Part shown: positions 42,782 through 52,111 of the stretch, piece by piece | How the letters are laid out: each line of letters starts with the position of its first letter | Numbering within the stretch: the stretch's first letter is position 1 | NCBI RefSeq assembly: GCF_002160525.1 | Contig: NZ_NFKT01000018.1 | Span: 31,827 to 95,826 of the forward strand | Direction of reading: 5' to 3' | From: Lachnoclostridium sp. An169 | GTDB taxonomy: Bacteria; Bacillota; Clostridia; Lachnospirales; Lachnospiraceae | DNA length: 64,000 nt | Program-made: the position numbers and the translations under genes | The notes under the pieces: generated by a model | Seen by the model: only the letters and a program-made list of their open reading frames with translations | What the model was told of the DNA's origin: nothing | Databases searched by the model: none

Positions 42782-43504
42782 ATGTTCAATCCAAACAGTA
42801 CGTTTCTGTTTCTTCTGGCAGGACTGGTTATTCTTTTTGTCATCGCCCAGTCTGTATTCTTTCTCGTGCGCTCATACCGCAGAGGAAAAGAACTGGGAAT
42901 GGATATGGGCCAGATCAGAAAAACCATCATTTCTACAGCAATATTTACCTTTGCACCGGCAGTATCGATTCTGCTCGGAGTGATTACGCTGTCCCAGTTT
43001 CTGGGGCTTCCGCTTCCATGGCTCCGCCTGAGCGTGATCGGAGCGATCACTTACGAATTACCGGCGGCCACGACAACAGCCAATGCGTTGGGAATCACCT
43101 CGCTGTCGGAGACGATCACGGATCCACAGGCGTATACGGCGATCGCGTGGGTTATGACTCTGGGTATCTTCCCGGGGCTGATCTGGGTGCCGCTGTTCAT
43201 CAAGAAGATCCAGGGTGGTCTGATGAAGATCAAGAGCAAGGACAGCAAATGGGGAGACATTGTTATGACAGCGCTTTTCCTGGGGATGATCTCTGCATTT
43301 CTGGGAATGGTATTTGCAGATATCAGGGAAGGCCTCCACGGCTGGATTCCGATCTTTGTCCTGCTGTTCTCCGCATTCGTCATGGGAATCTGCGGAATCC
43401 TTGTGAAGAAATGCAATATGAAATGGATGGAGAACTATGCGCTGCCCATCAGTATGCTGGCGGCAATGGTATTTGCGGCGGTGATCACGCCGATAATCGG
43501 ATGA
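42782..43504 (+). CDS. DUF5058 family integral membrane protein
   Basis: This 240-residue protein has about six to seven hydrophobic helices and the family features LVRSYRRGKELGMD and LSVIGAITYELPAATTTANALG. Members are predicted permease-like proteins of unknown substrate. GAGGAGG precedes the ATG at 42782. It is followed after 51 bases by a second membrane protein gene and then an M20 peptidase. The three together suggest import of a small amidated or dipeptide-like compound that the peptidase then cuts; this is inference from context. Confidence 0.82.
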   Translation: MFNPNSTFLFLLAGLVILFVIAQSVFFLVRSYRRGKELGMDMGQIRKTIISTAIFTFAPAVSILLGVITLSQFLGLPLPWLRLSVIGAITYELPAATTTANALGITSLSETITDPQAYTAIAWVMTLGIFPGLIWVPLFIKKIQGGLMKIKSKDSKWGDIVMTALFLGMISAFLGMVFADIREGLHGWIPIFVLLFSAFVMGICGILVKKCNMKWMENYALPISMLAAMVFAAVITPIIG

Positions 43505-43555
43505 TAAACGGTCGCATCGTGAGCGGATGAAAAACAACAGGAGGTTTTATAAGAT

Positions 43556-44221
43556 ATGAAGAATAATGGAAGATCCTACGAAGAAAAAACGCATATTTAC
43601 GGGCGTATCTGGATTCTGCTTGCACTGGGAATGATTTTCTCTTTCCCGACGGCAGCGTGTATCTATTATGATGCGTGGCCGGGGCTCAAACCGGTATTCC
43701 AGGGGCTTCTGGGCGTTGCCCCCATTTTCTGGACGGTAGGGCTGATCGAGGTGCTTACATTTGTTCCCATGCTTGGTACGGCAGGTTCCTATCTGGCATT
43801 CGTGACCGGAAATCTGACGAACCTGAAAGTGCCGGCAGCGCTTACCGCCATGGAAAACGCGAAAGTGAAACCGGGAACCGAGGAGGGGGAAGTGATCTCC
43901 ACGATCGCAGTGGCGACTTCCTCTATTGTGACGACGCTGATCATTGCCCTGGGTGTGGCGCTTCTCGTGCCGCTTACCCCGATCCTGAATTCTCCGGTGC
44001 TCAAGCCGGCATTTGACAATATTCTGCCGTCTCTGTTCGGCGGGCTGGCAGTTGTATATGTGAGCAAGAACTGGAAGATATCCATCGCGCCGCTTGTGTT
44101 TATGGTTGTGCTTTTCCTTCTGGTTCCGTCTCTGTCCGGATCGGTGGGCGTGCTTGTGCCTGTGGGAGCGCTGATCGCTATCGGTGCAGCGCGGATTCTC
44201 TATAAGAAGGGGAAGCTGTAG
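43556..44221 (+). CDS. integral membrane protein, partner of the DUF5058 protein
   Basis: This 221-residue protein has about six hydrophobic segments (WILLALGMIFSFPTAACIYY, GVAPIFWTVGLIEVLTFVP, ISTIAVATSSIVTTLIIALGVALLVPL and others) and a short charged loop between. I do not recognise a named family. It is encoded directly after the DUF5058 gene with an AGGAGG site and may form a two-subunit carrier with it. Confidence 0.75.
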   Translation: MKNNGRSYEEKTHIYGRIWILLALGMIFSFPTAACIYYDAWPGLKPVFQGLLGVAPIFWTVGLIEVLTFVPMLGTAGSYLAFVTGNLTNLKVPAALTAMENAKVKPGTEEGEVISTIAVATSSIVTTLIIALGVALLVPLTPILNSPVLKPAFDNILPSLFGGLAVVYVSKNWKISIAPLVFMVVLFLLVPSLSGSVGVLVPVGALIAIGAARILYKKGKL

Positions 44222-44344
44222 GAGCAGGGAAACTGCGGAAAGAAAACGAAAGTATTTTGTCCGCCGCCGTGGGAACAAAACAGGTTTGCGGCGGGAAAAG
44301 ATAGAAAAATGGTAGAAAAATGATAGAAAAGAGGTCGTAGGACA

Positions 44345-45781
44345 ATGATAATCGTATACATTATACTGGCGGTGATTGTGATATTTCTCGCGGTTCTGCT
44401 CATCCGCGCGGCGATGTTCAAGCCCCTTCCGGAGCCGGTGCCGTCGCAGGAGAAGGTGAATCTGGAACGTGACAGGATTGTGAAGGATATGGTCGAGATG
44501 ATCCGCTGTAAAACCGTTTCCTATAACGATGAAAGCCTGATCGATACGGAGGAGTTTCGGAAATTCCAGGATCTGCTCCCGCAGCTCTATCCGCTGGTAC
44601 ACGGCAAATGTTCCCGGGAGTTCGTGGGCGTGAACGGAATGCTCTACCACTGGAAAGGGAAAACGCCGGATGAGCCGGTGGTGCTTATGTCTCATTATGA
44701 TGTGGTCCCGGTGGAGGAGTCCCTCTGGGAGAAGCCGGCTTTTGAAGGAATCGTCGAGGACGGCTGTATCTGGGGACGGGGTACCCTGGATACGAAAGGA
44801 ACTTTCTGCGGCATCATGGAGGCGGCGGAAAAACTGATCGCAGAAGGCTTTGTACCGGAGCATGATATTTACTTTGCCTTTTCCGGCCAGGAGGAGATCA
44901 ACGGACCGTCCTGCCCGGCGATCGTGGATCTGTTTGAGGAGCGGGGCATCCGTCCTGCCCTGGTTGTGGATGAAGGCGGAGCCGTGGTCGAGAGCGTATT
45001 CCCGGGCGTGGACCGTGACTGCGCGCTGATCGGTATCGCGGAGAAGGGGCTGACCAACATCGAATTCAGGGCAAAGAGCGGCGGCGGACATGCATCCATG
45101 CCTCCGGTACACACGATCGTCGGGGAGCTTGCCCAGGCGGTGGTGGATGTGGAGAACCATCCGTTCCCGCGCCAGTTTACGAAACCGGTAAGAGAGATGC
45201 TGAACGTACTGGGACGCCACTCCGGTTTTGCATACAGGATCATCTTTGCAAATATGTGGTGCATGGCGCCGCTTTTCGATATGGTATGCAAACTGTCAGG
45301 CGGGGAGCTCAACGCCATACTGCGGACGACATGCGCGGTGACAAAGATGCAGGGCGGCAAAGCATTCAATGTGATCCCGCCGGCGGCTTCCGTGGGAATG
45401 AACTTAAGACTGATGGGGAAAGATACGGTGGATTCGGCGAAGGCATATCTGGAGAAGACGATCCACAATCCGAATATCGAAGTGTCGGTATACGAGGGCA
45501 GAAATCCTTCCACAGAGTCGGATACGGACTGCAAAGAGTATAAGAGGCTCTGCCAGGCTGTAAAAGATACATGGACGGACGCGATCATTTCCCCGTATCT
45601 GATGATGGCATGCAGCGACTCCTGGCATTACTGCCGGATCACGGACCATGTGTATAAATTCTCTGCCATGAAGCTGTCCAAAGAAGAGCGGGGGATGATC
45701 CACGGAAATAATGAGAGAGTGCCGGTGGACACACTGGTGAAGACCGTGGAGTTCTATGTGCGGCTGATGAAGATGTGCTGA
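44345..45781 (+). CDS. M20 family metallopeptidase (membrane-anchored, PM20D1/CPS1-like)
   Basis: This 478-residue peptidase has an N-terminal membrane helix (1-22). The di-zinc site residues of M20 enzymes are present: H and D in [10 protein letters not shown] in [11 protein letters not shown] in [10 protein letters not shown] in VVDEGGAVV and a late H in [11 protein letters not shown] dimerisation domain is inserted between. The closest layout is the carboxypeptidase S / PM20D1 branch, which cuts or joins N-acyl amino acids and dipeptides. It is downstream of the DUF5058 membrane pair. Confidence 0.87.
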   Translation: MIIVYIILAVIVIFLAVLLIRAAMFKPLPEPVPSQEKVNLERDRIVKDMVEMIRCKTVSYNDESLIDTEEFRKFQDLLPQLYPLVHGKCSREFVGVNGMLYHWKGKTPDEPVVLMSHYDVVPVEESLWEKPAFEGIVEDGCIWGRGTLDTKGTFCGIMEAAEKLIAEGFVPEHDIYFAFSGQEEINGPSCPAIVDLFEERGIRPALVVDEGGAVVESVFPGVDRDCALIGIAEKGLTNIEFRAKSGGGHASMPPVHTIVGELAQAVVDVENHPFPRQFTKPVREMLNVLGRHSGFAYRIIFANMWCMAPLFDMVCKLSGGELNAILRTTCAVTKMQGGKAFNVIPPAASVGMNLRLMGKDTVDSAKAYLEKTIHNPNIEVSVYEGRNPSTESDTDCKEYKRLCQAVKDTWTDAIISPYLMMACSDSWHYCRITDHVYKFSAMKLSKEERGMIHGNNERVPVDTLVKTVEFYVRLMKMC

Positions 45782-45893
45782 TCGCTGCCTCTGCCAAAGA
45801 ATTTTGACACGTAAAATCCGCCCTGAAAAAGATTCTGGATAGACATTACTCCTCCGGGAAGGCAGAATGGTCTGGAAAGGAGTAAAAGACAGC

Positions 45894-46301
45894 ATGGAAA
45901 TTGGAAAGAAGTTAAAAGAAGCGAGACTGCAGTCCGGACTGACGCAGGAAAAGGCGGCAGAGAAGATCGGGGTTTCCCGCCAGACCATTTCAAACTGGGA
46001 AAATGAAAAATCTTATCCGGACATCGTCAGTGTGATCAGGCTAAGCGATATTTATTCCATCAGTCTTGACAGCCTTTTGAAAGGGGACGATAAAATGATG
46101 GAGCACCTGGAGGAAAGCACAGATATTGTAAGGAGCAACCGGAAGCTTGCCGCGGCGGCAGGCGCCAACGTGGTTCTGGTGGCGGTGATGGTAATTCTGA
46201 GCATGTTCCTGCCGGAGAATGAATATTTCCTTGCAGCCGTATTCTGCCTGATGATTATAGCTGCTTCGGTTCTGTTTTACCAGATTATAAAACGGTTTTA
46301 A
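45894..46301 (+). CDS. XRE-type helix-turn-helix regulator with two membrane helices
   Basis: This 135-residue protein has an N-terminal HTH_3 domain (1-58: GLTQEKAAEKIGVSRQTISNWE) and two hydrophobic helices (about 83-103 and 108-128), so it is probably a membrane-tethered regulator. The ATG at 45894 follows GGAAAGGAG. The next gene, 13 bases on, encodes a small membrane protein and is likely its partner. Confidence 0.85.
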   Translation: MEIGKKLKEARLQSGLTQEKAAEKIGVSRQTISNWENEKSYPDIVSVIRLSDIYSISLDSLLKGDDKMMEHLEESTDIVRSNRKLAAAAGANVVLVAVMVILSMFLPENEYFLAAVFCLMIIAASVLFYQIIKRF

Positions 46302-46314
46302 GGAGGCGGTTTTT

Positions 46315-46644
46315 ATGACAGGAATTGAGATTATTCCGGCAGTTGGCGGCGCATTTCTGCTTGTCGGAGTGATATCTGTCGTGTATCAGATTTTCCAGAT
46401 GGTAGTGATCGACGCGCGGGCACGCAATCTGAAGCATCCCGGATTCTGGGGAGTTTTCACCCTGGGAAGTGATAACCTGATTCTCTATCTGATCGGAAGG
46501 AGAAGGTATCCGGTGGTCCGCATGACAGACGCGGACAGGAAAGAAATGGCAAGGCGCAAAAAGGTGATTGGCGTAAGCCTGGCCTTTATGGCGGCGGGAG
46601 CTATCGGAATCGTGCTGTACGGGATGCTTACTTCATCATTGTGA
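46315..46644 (+). CDS. small membrane protein of unknown function
   Basis: This 109-residue protein has hydrophobic helices at about 8-30 and 84-105 and a basic loop between (ARARNLKHPGFWG, RRRYPVVRM). The family is not recognised. It follows the XRE gene with an AAGGAGG site. Its last 17 bases overlap the 3' end of the convergent AraC-type gene. Confidence 0.7.
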   Translation: MTGIEIIPAVGGAFLLVGVISVVYQIFQMVVIDARARNLKHPGFWGVFTLGSDNLILYLIGRRRYPVVRMTDADRKEMARRKKVIGVSLAFMAAGAIGIVLYGMLTSSL

Positions 46645-47578
46645 TCTGATAAAATTTTGAGGGCGGGAAGCCCGTATATTTCTTAAACGCAGTTGAAAAG
46701 TGATGCACAGAGTTAAAGCCGAGCAGTGAGGCGATCTCTGTGTATGACTTTTCATTTTTTATGATCAGAGTCTGGGCGGCTTCCATTTTCAGGACATGGA
46801 AATAGTGAATGATGCTCTGCCCGGTCTCTTTCTTGAAAATTCTCTTCAGATTGGCGGATCCGACCAGAAATTCCGAGGCAATATCATCGATGGACAGGCT
46901 GGCGCCAAGGTTGTCGTTCATATATTTGATGACCTGGTTGACCAGCTGGTTTTTATAAATGTGTTTCTGCTGCGTGCGGACGGCAGGCGCGGCGGCCGGG
47001 GAGGAGAATGTCCCGTAGGTGATGCCGCGGCGTGCCCGGGAGAGGTAGTCAAAGCGGATATCTTCGGGCAGGGCGGCAGAAAAATGCCTCTCGATGAGCA
47101 GCAGAAGAAGGCTGTTAAATGCGGCATAGAGAATGGAAGAGGTGACGTTGAAATAGTTCCCGATCTCTTTGTCGTACAGGATGGAAGGCTTGCTGCTCTT
47201 GATCGTCTGTATGATATTCATGTGATATTCGATGGAGGCAAGTGTGGACAGAACCGTGCTGTCGGCATCTGTCGGCTGGTTCATGATGGAAAGCAGGTTC
47301 CCGGAAGGCTCTCCGAAATGAAATACCATGACGTCTGCCTGTGAGAAGGAGACGAACAGATGGACGATGTCCGCACAGTAGACGAGAAGGAGCTGCTGTT
47401 TCTGTACGAGAAATTCGTTTTTCATGGAAACGATCTGAATCTGTCCGGTTTTGACATAAAACAGATAGTAATGCCCCTGTTCCTTGAAGGAGTAGGGGGT
47501 ATTCGGTTCGTATTTCTGTATGTGTGAATCTGCCAAATTCTCGATTTGAATACTCAGATTATTATACACTTTACCCAT
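46628..47578 (-). CDS. AraC family regulator of the adjacent carbohydrate locus
   Basis: This 316-residue protein has an N-terminal cupin-like sensing region (about 10-110) and a C-terminal double helix-turn-helix (about 215-312: SIDDIASEFLVGSANLKRIFKKETGQSI, SYTEIASLLGFNSVHHFSTAFKKYTGFPPSKF). It is divergent from the ABC importer operon across a 201-base AT-rich gap, the usual arrangement for a local activator responding to the imported sugar. AGAGGA precedes the ATG. Confidence 0.9.
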   Translation of the reverse strand: MGKVYNNLSIQIENLADSHIQKYEPNTPYSFKEQGHYYLFYVKTGQIQIVSMKNEFLVQKQQLLLVYCADIVHLFVSFSQADVMVFHFGEPSGNLLSIMNQPTDADSTVLSTLASIEYHMNIIQTIKSSKPSILYDKEIGNYFNVTSSILYAAFNSLLLLLIERHFSAALPEDIRFDYLSRARRGITYGTFSSPAAAPAVRTQQKHIYKNQLVNQVIKYMNDNLGASLSIDDIASEFLVGSANLKRIFKKETGQSIIHYFHVLKMEAAQTLIIKNEKSYTEIASLLGFNSVHHFSTAFKKYTGFPPSKFYQITMMK

Positions 47579-47779
47579 ATCGTCCTCTTTTCTGATTTAC
47601 ACAAAATGATACATATTTTTATAATATGCTATTATATGATCAAAATCAATGCTTTTTTTATAAAAAAAGTACCGTTTTATGTAAATCTATTTATATATGA
47701 GAATTGTAAGATATAGTCATGTCAGGAACATAGTAAGGCAGAAAGAGGAAAAAGTAAACAAAATCTATGGAGGTGCGAA

Positions 47780-49123
47780 ATGCAAATGAAAAAATGGATG
47801 AAAAAGGGAATCGCAGTTGCAGTTGCCGGAACGACAGTATTCAGCCTGGCAGCCTGCTCAGGCGGCGGAGAGAAAAAATCAGAGGACGAGATGAAGATCG
47901 GCAGTGACATCATCAAAGATGAGGTGACTCTTCAGGTGTCCGCATCCAAAGGAAAAATGCAGGATTTCATCACAGCAGTGACAGATATCTACAATGAGAA
48001 AAATGATGCGAATGTAAGCGTTGAATTTGTTACAGTCGCTTCCGGAACCGCGACAGTACAGATGATCACACCGAAGCTGGTATCCGGAGAGGAGATGCCG
48101 GACATTGTCTCTATTTCTGATGACAAGGCGGCAGGTGTTATGGAGAAATTCGAGGATTCCTTCTACAGTGCGGAAGACTATGGATTCTTTGACCAGTACG
48201 GTTCGGATTTCTTCGAGCAGAAACTTAACATCTTAAGAGCACAGTCCGCGAATGACAAGATCATCGCATTCCCGAATGACTTTACGGCAGCGTTCAGCTA
48301 CTATCAGCCGGAAGCATTCGAGGCAGTCGGCGTAAACTTCGAGGACATCAAGTCCTGGGATGAGTACATTGAAGTGGCGAAAAAGGTAAAAGATGCCACA
48401 GGTCTTTACGGAATCGCCCTTCCGGAGGCAGGAGAGTTCGAGTTTTTTGTAGACCTGATGTCACAGCAGGGTATGCCGCTGGTTGACAAGGATGGAAATA
48501 TCAACCTTGGAACACAGGAAGCAAAGAATGCGGCAGAGATCGTTAAGAAGATGAAAGATGCGGGAATCGTGAATTTCTACGGTTCTCAGGACGGAGAGAA
48601 AGCGTTCCAGGAATGTGCAATGTTCGTGGCAGGCGGATGGTATGCGAAGAACATGGAGCTGAACTTCCCGGATGCAGCAGGAAAATGGAGAATGTCCGCA
48701 CTTGTTCCGTTCTCTGAGGCTGACGCAGGAAAATCTCCGGTATCCGGAGGCTCCAGCTGGTATGTTCCGAAGGATGGCAAGAATCCGGAAGTCGCTCTGC
48801 AGTTCCTTACATTCATCAGCACAGATGAGGACTGCCTGAAGGCGGCACTGGAAGGCGGCGTTGCAGTTTCCAATACAAAGGCTTATGAGACGGACGCTGC
48901 ACAGACAGAGTTTGAGTATTACGGAAATCAGAAATACTACGATGTAATCAGCAGCACAGGTGCAAATACAGCAGATGTATACTATACCCCGTCCTATTCA
49001 GACGCGACAGCCTATGTATCCACAGCATCCTACGCATACTGGGAATCCGGAGACTATGACGGATCCTACATGAAGGAAGCAGACAATTACGCACAGAAAT
49101 ACGGCGTGAAAGTAAACAACTGA
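47780..49123 (+). CDS. carbohydrate ABC transporter substrate-binding lipoprotein
   Basis: This 447-residue family 1 extracellular binding protein is lipidated at C26 of the lipobox (SLAAC-SGGG). The mature domain shows the usual sugar-binding layout, with VSGEEMPDIVSISDDKAAG and AMFVAGGWYAKNM. Together with the next two permease genes it forms a CUT1-type importer; the ATPase is not in this locus and is probably a shared MsmK-like subunit. GGAGG precedes the ATG. Confidence 0.9.
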   Translation: MQMKKWMKKGIAVAVAGTTVFSLAACSGGGEKKSEDEMKIGSDIIKDEVTLQVSASKGKMQDFITAVTDIYNEKNDANVSVEFVTVASGTATVQMITPKLVSGEEMPDIVSISDDKAAGVMEKFEDSFYSAEDYGFFDQYGSDFFEQKLNILRAQSANDKIIAFPNDFTAAFSYYQPEAFEAVGVNFEDIKSWDEYIEVAKKVKDATGLYGIALPEAGEFEFFVDLMSQQGMPLVDKDGNINLGTQEAKNAAEIVKKMKDAGIVNFYGSQDGEKAFQECAMFVAGGWYAKNMELNFPDAAGKWRMSALVPFSEADAGKSPVSGGSSWYVPKDGKNPEVALQFLTFISTDEDCLKAALEGGVAVSNTKAYETDAAQTEFEYYGNQKYYDVISSTGANTADVYYTPSYSDATAYVSTASYAYWESGDYDGSYMKEADNYAQKYGVKVNN

Positions 49124-49219
49124 AGTTAAAACAGAAAGCTGGAAATAACAGACAGCCAGAATAATTCAAAAAAGGCAGGACAGACGCAGTTCTGCCTTTC
49201 TCTTGAGATGAGGTTAATA

Positions 49220-50113
49220 ATGAAAAAAGTAAAAAGAAAACCAGGTTTAAAGACATATGCAAAAAGTGCATACGGATTTGCAGCTCCGTTTTTCGTCTTT
49301 TTCGTAGTGACAATTCTGATCCCGGTCATTGTTTCTTTTGTGTTCAGTTTTATGCAGATCGGGAGCACGTTTAAGTTTGTAGGGCTGCAGAATTACATTG
49401 ATATTTTCAAGGACCCGCTGTTCCTGCAGTCTTATATTAACATTTTTATCATCATGATCGGTTATATTCCGATTACCATGCTGCTCTCCCTTTTCTTCGC
49501 GGTACTTCTGAACAGTCCGCACATTCACGGAAAGGGATTCTTCCGGACGATTTATTATATTCCGACTGTAACTTCTACGGTTGCGGTAGCGTCTGTATTT
49601 ATGACGTTCTTTAATCCTACCGGACTGTTCAACGGCGTCCTGGAAATGCTCGGGCTGCCTGAAGTGCAGTGGCTGACAGATCCGGTCTGGCTCAGAGTGT
49701 CCATGATCATTACAGAGATCTGGATCAATATCGGTTACAATGCAGTACTGTTTCTCGCCGGACTGCAGAGTATACCGAGAATGGTATATGAGAGCGCGGA
49801 AATCGACGGGGCCGGCAAGATCAAACAGTTCTTTACGATCACCATCCCGCTGATGAAACCGGTTATCCTGATGGCGACAGTGCTTGCCACCATCAATGGT
49901 CTTGGAAGTTTCAATATCCCAAACATTTTCTTCGGCACATCCAACGGTCCGGAGAATGCGGCAATTGTAGTCGGGGTAAACCTGTACAAGACAAGTTTTG
50001 AACTGGTAGATTTCGGTAAGGCATCGGCAATTGCATGGACGATGGTATTCGTTGCGGCAGTGCTGTCCTTCGTGCAGTTTAAATTCGGAGGTAATGACGA
50101 TGAAGCGGAATAA
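49220..50113 (+). CDS. carbohydrate ABC transporter permease (MalF/UgpA-like)
   Basis: This 297-residue inner-membrane permease has six helices. The EAA loop, which contacts the ATPase, reads YESAEIDGAGKIKQFFTITIPLMKPV. I chose the ATG at 49220 (GAGG 6 bases upstream) over the ATG at 49208. It overlaps the second permease gene by 14 bases. Confidence 0.9.
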   Translation: MKKVKRKPGLKTYAKSAYGFAAPFFVFFVVTILIPVIVSFVFSFMQIGSTFKFVGLQNYIDIFKDPLFLQSYINIFIIMIGYIPITMLLSLFFAVLLNSPHIHGKGFFRTIYYIPTVTSTVAVASVFMTFFNPTGLFNGVLEMLGLPEVQWLTDPVWLRVSMIITEIWINIGYNAVLFLAGLQSIPRMVYESAEIDGAGKIKQFFTITIPLMKPVILMATVLATINGLGSFNIPNIFFGTSNGPENAAIVVGVNLYKTSFELVDFGKASAIAWTMVFVAAVLSFVQFKFGGNDDEAE

Positions 50114-50933
50114 CAGGGGAAGACAGATATTCAGTTACTTTTTACTGGCAGTAGGTGCGTTTATCTTTATCCTGCCTTATTTCTATATGATTGTTGCGTC
50201 TACCCAGGACAACGCACAGATCATCGGAGGCGGCGTAAACTTCAAATTCGGGGACTCCTTTATGGACAACCTGCACTGGCTTCTGGAGCGGTACGACTAT
50301 GTGCGCGTAATCATCAACTCCATCATCATCGCTGTTGTCAGCACGATTCTGGCAACCGTCAGCTCCACGATGGTGGGATACGCTCTGGCAAAATATAAAT
50401 TCAAAGGAGACAAGCTCCTGTTCAACACAATCATGGTGTCCAGGATGGTTCCGTTTTTCACAACGCTGATCCCTCTTTTCTATATCATGAGCAGAATGGG
50501 GCTGACCAATACATATACGGGTATTATCATTCCATCCATTGCCAGCACAACGTCGGCATTCATGATGAAACAGTATGCGACACAGTTCCCTACATCGCTG
50601 ATGGAAGCGGCGAGGATTGACGGGGCAAGCGAGTGGATGATCTTCCGGAAGATCGCTGTGCCGATTCTGATGCCGTCCATTGTCACAACCGGGCTTCTCG
50701 TGTTCATGGGAAGCTGGAACCAGTATCTGTATCCTCTCGTTATGCTGACCAGAGGCGATATGTATACGGTGCCGCTTGTAATCAAGAATATCACGACTTC
50801 CAGTACGGGCGATCCGATCAATTACGGCGGAATTATGTTTGTACTGGCAACATCGGTTATCCCGATGGTACTGATCTACATGGTCGGCCAGGCAAAATTC
50901 AAGGCAACCGATCTGGATGCGGCAGATAAGTAG
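50100..50933 (+). CDS. carbohydrate ABC transporter permease (MalG/UgpE-like)
   Basis: This 277-residue second permease has its EAA loop at LMEAARIDGASEWMIFRKIAVPILMPS. The ATG at 50100 is taken because GGAGG (50087-50091) is 8 bases before it; the ATG at 50094 is only 2 bases away from that site. It is translated in overlap with the first permease, as expected for equal subunit amounts. Confidence 0.9.
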   Translation: MKRNNRGRQIFSYFLLAVGAFIFILPYFYMIVASTQDNAQIIGGGVNFKFGDSFMDNLHWLLERYDYVRVIINSIIIAVVSTILATVSSTMVGYALAKYKFKGDKLLFNTIMVSRMVPFFTTLIPLFYIMSRMGLTNTYTGIIIPSIASTTSAFMMKQYATQFPTSLMEAARIDGASEWMIFRKIAVPILMPSIVTTGLLVFMGSWNQYLYPLVMLTRGDMYTVPLVIKNITTSSTGDPINYGGIMFVLATSVIPMVLIYMVGQAKFKATDLDAADK

Positions 50934-50968
50934 AGGCGAAAAAATAGAGATAAGTTGAGGGCAACAGG

Positions 50969-52093
50969 ATGAAAGAGACAGATGTACAGTGGGCAGGCGA
51001 AATGCTTGCAAAACTGGAAGAAAAAGTAAAGGCGGAACTGGGACGGCTTGGGGATGCCATCCCCTATATGCCTCATGACGGAAAATATACGGATGTGGCG
51101 CAGGAACGGGGGATCGACTGGTGGACCAACGGTTTCTGGGGCGGACTTCTCTGGCAGCTGTACAGCGTGACCGGGGAAGATGTGTACAGAGATGCTGCGG
51201 TCGTGCAGGAAAAGAGACTTGACGAAGCGCTTTACCGTTTCCGGGATATCCATCACGATGTGGGATTCATGTGGCTGCATACGGCGGTGGCGCACTATAA
51301 GGCGACCGGGGATGAGCAGGCATACTATACGGGTCTCCATGCGGCGACACTGCTTGCCGGACGTTTTAACACAGTAGGTAATTATATCGTTGCCTGGAAT
51401 GACAACAAACCGGGCTGGGTGATTATTGACAGCATGATGAATATCGTCCTGCTGTACTGGGCTTCCGAGCAGACGAAGGACCCGCGTTTTAAGACGATTG
51501 CAAAGAAACATGCAGATACGGTGGCGCGCTATCTCGTGAGGGAAGACGGTTCGGTAGGCCATATCGCCAGCTTTGATCCGGATACAGGAGAGTTCCTGGA
51601 GCAGATCGGCGGCCAGGGATACAGCGCATCCTCTGCGTGGAGCCGCGGAAATGCATGGGCGGTATACGGATTTGCGTTAAGCTATAAATATACAAGAAAT
51701 TCCTACTATCTGATGCTTGCGAAACGGGTGGCTAATTATTTCATCGCATCCGTGAGCAGGACGGGATATATTCCCCGCGTGGATTTCCAGGCGCCGGAGG
51801 AGCCGAAGATTTACGATACGAGCGCAGGACTGTGCGCGGCCTGCGGCATGATGGAGATCGCAAAATGGGTTTCCCGGGAGGAGCGCCAGTTCTATGAGGC
51901 GTCCGCTGTCAATATTATCCGGGCAACGGAAGAGAAATATGCCAACTGGAATATGGATGAGGACGGGATTATCGGGGGAGCTACCGAGGCATACCACAGA
52001 CCGTCAACCTACGAGGTGCCGCTGATTTATTCGGATTACTTTTTCACGGAAGGGCTGCTGCGGATTCTCGGAAAGGAATTCCCGATCTGGTAG
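50969..52093 (+). CDS. GH88 unsaturated glucuronyl hydrolase
   Basis: This 374-residue alpha/alpha-barrel enzyme hydrates and so cleaves the 4,5-unsaturated uronic acid left at oligosaccharide ends by polysaccharide lyases. The two family Asp residues appear in HHDVGFMW (D97) and IIDSMMN (D154), with WWTNGFWGG and SAWSRGNAWAVYG as further signatures. There is no signal peptide, so it acts on imported oligosaccharides, fitting its place after the importer. The source glycan (glycosaminoglycan, gellan/xanthan-like or other) cannot be told. Confidence 0.9.
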   Translation: MKETDVQWAGEMLAKLEEKVKAELGRLGDAIPYMPHDGKYTDVAQERGIDWWTNGFWGGLLWQLYSVTGEDVYRDAAVVQEKRLDEALYRFRDIHHDVGFMWLHTAVAHYKATGDEQAYYTGLHAATLLAGRFNTVGNYIVAWNDNKPGWVIIDSMMNIVLLYWASEQTKDPRFKTIAKKHADTVARYLVREDGSVGHIASFDPDTGEFLEQIGGQGYSASSAWSRGNAWAVYGFALSYKYTRNSYYLMLAKRVANYFIASVSRTGYIPRVDFQAPEEPKIYDTSAGLCAACGMMEIAKWVSREERQFYEASAVNIIRATEEKYANWNMDEDGIIGGATEAYHRPSTYEVPLIYSDYFFTEGLLRILGKEFPIW

Positions 52094-52111
52094 GGAGAAA
52101 GGATATTGAGG

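Noticed and set aside
43547..45220. 557-codon minus-strand open frame opposite the membrane protein and M20 genes
   Set aside because: Spans two real genes and their gap on the other strand; composition (His/Arg/Gln-rich) is that of a shadow frame.
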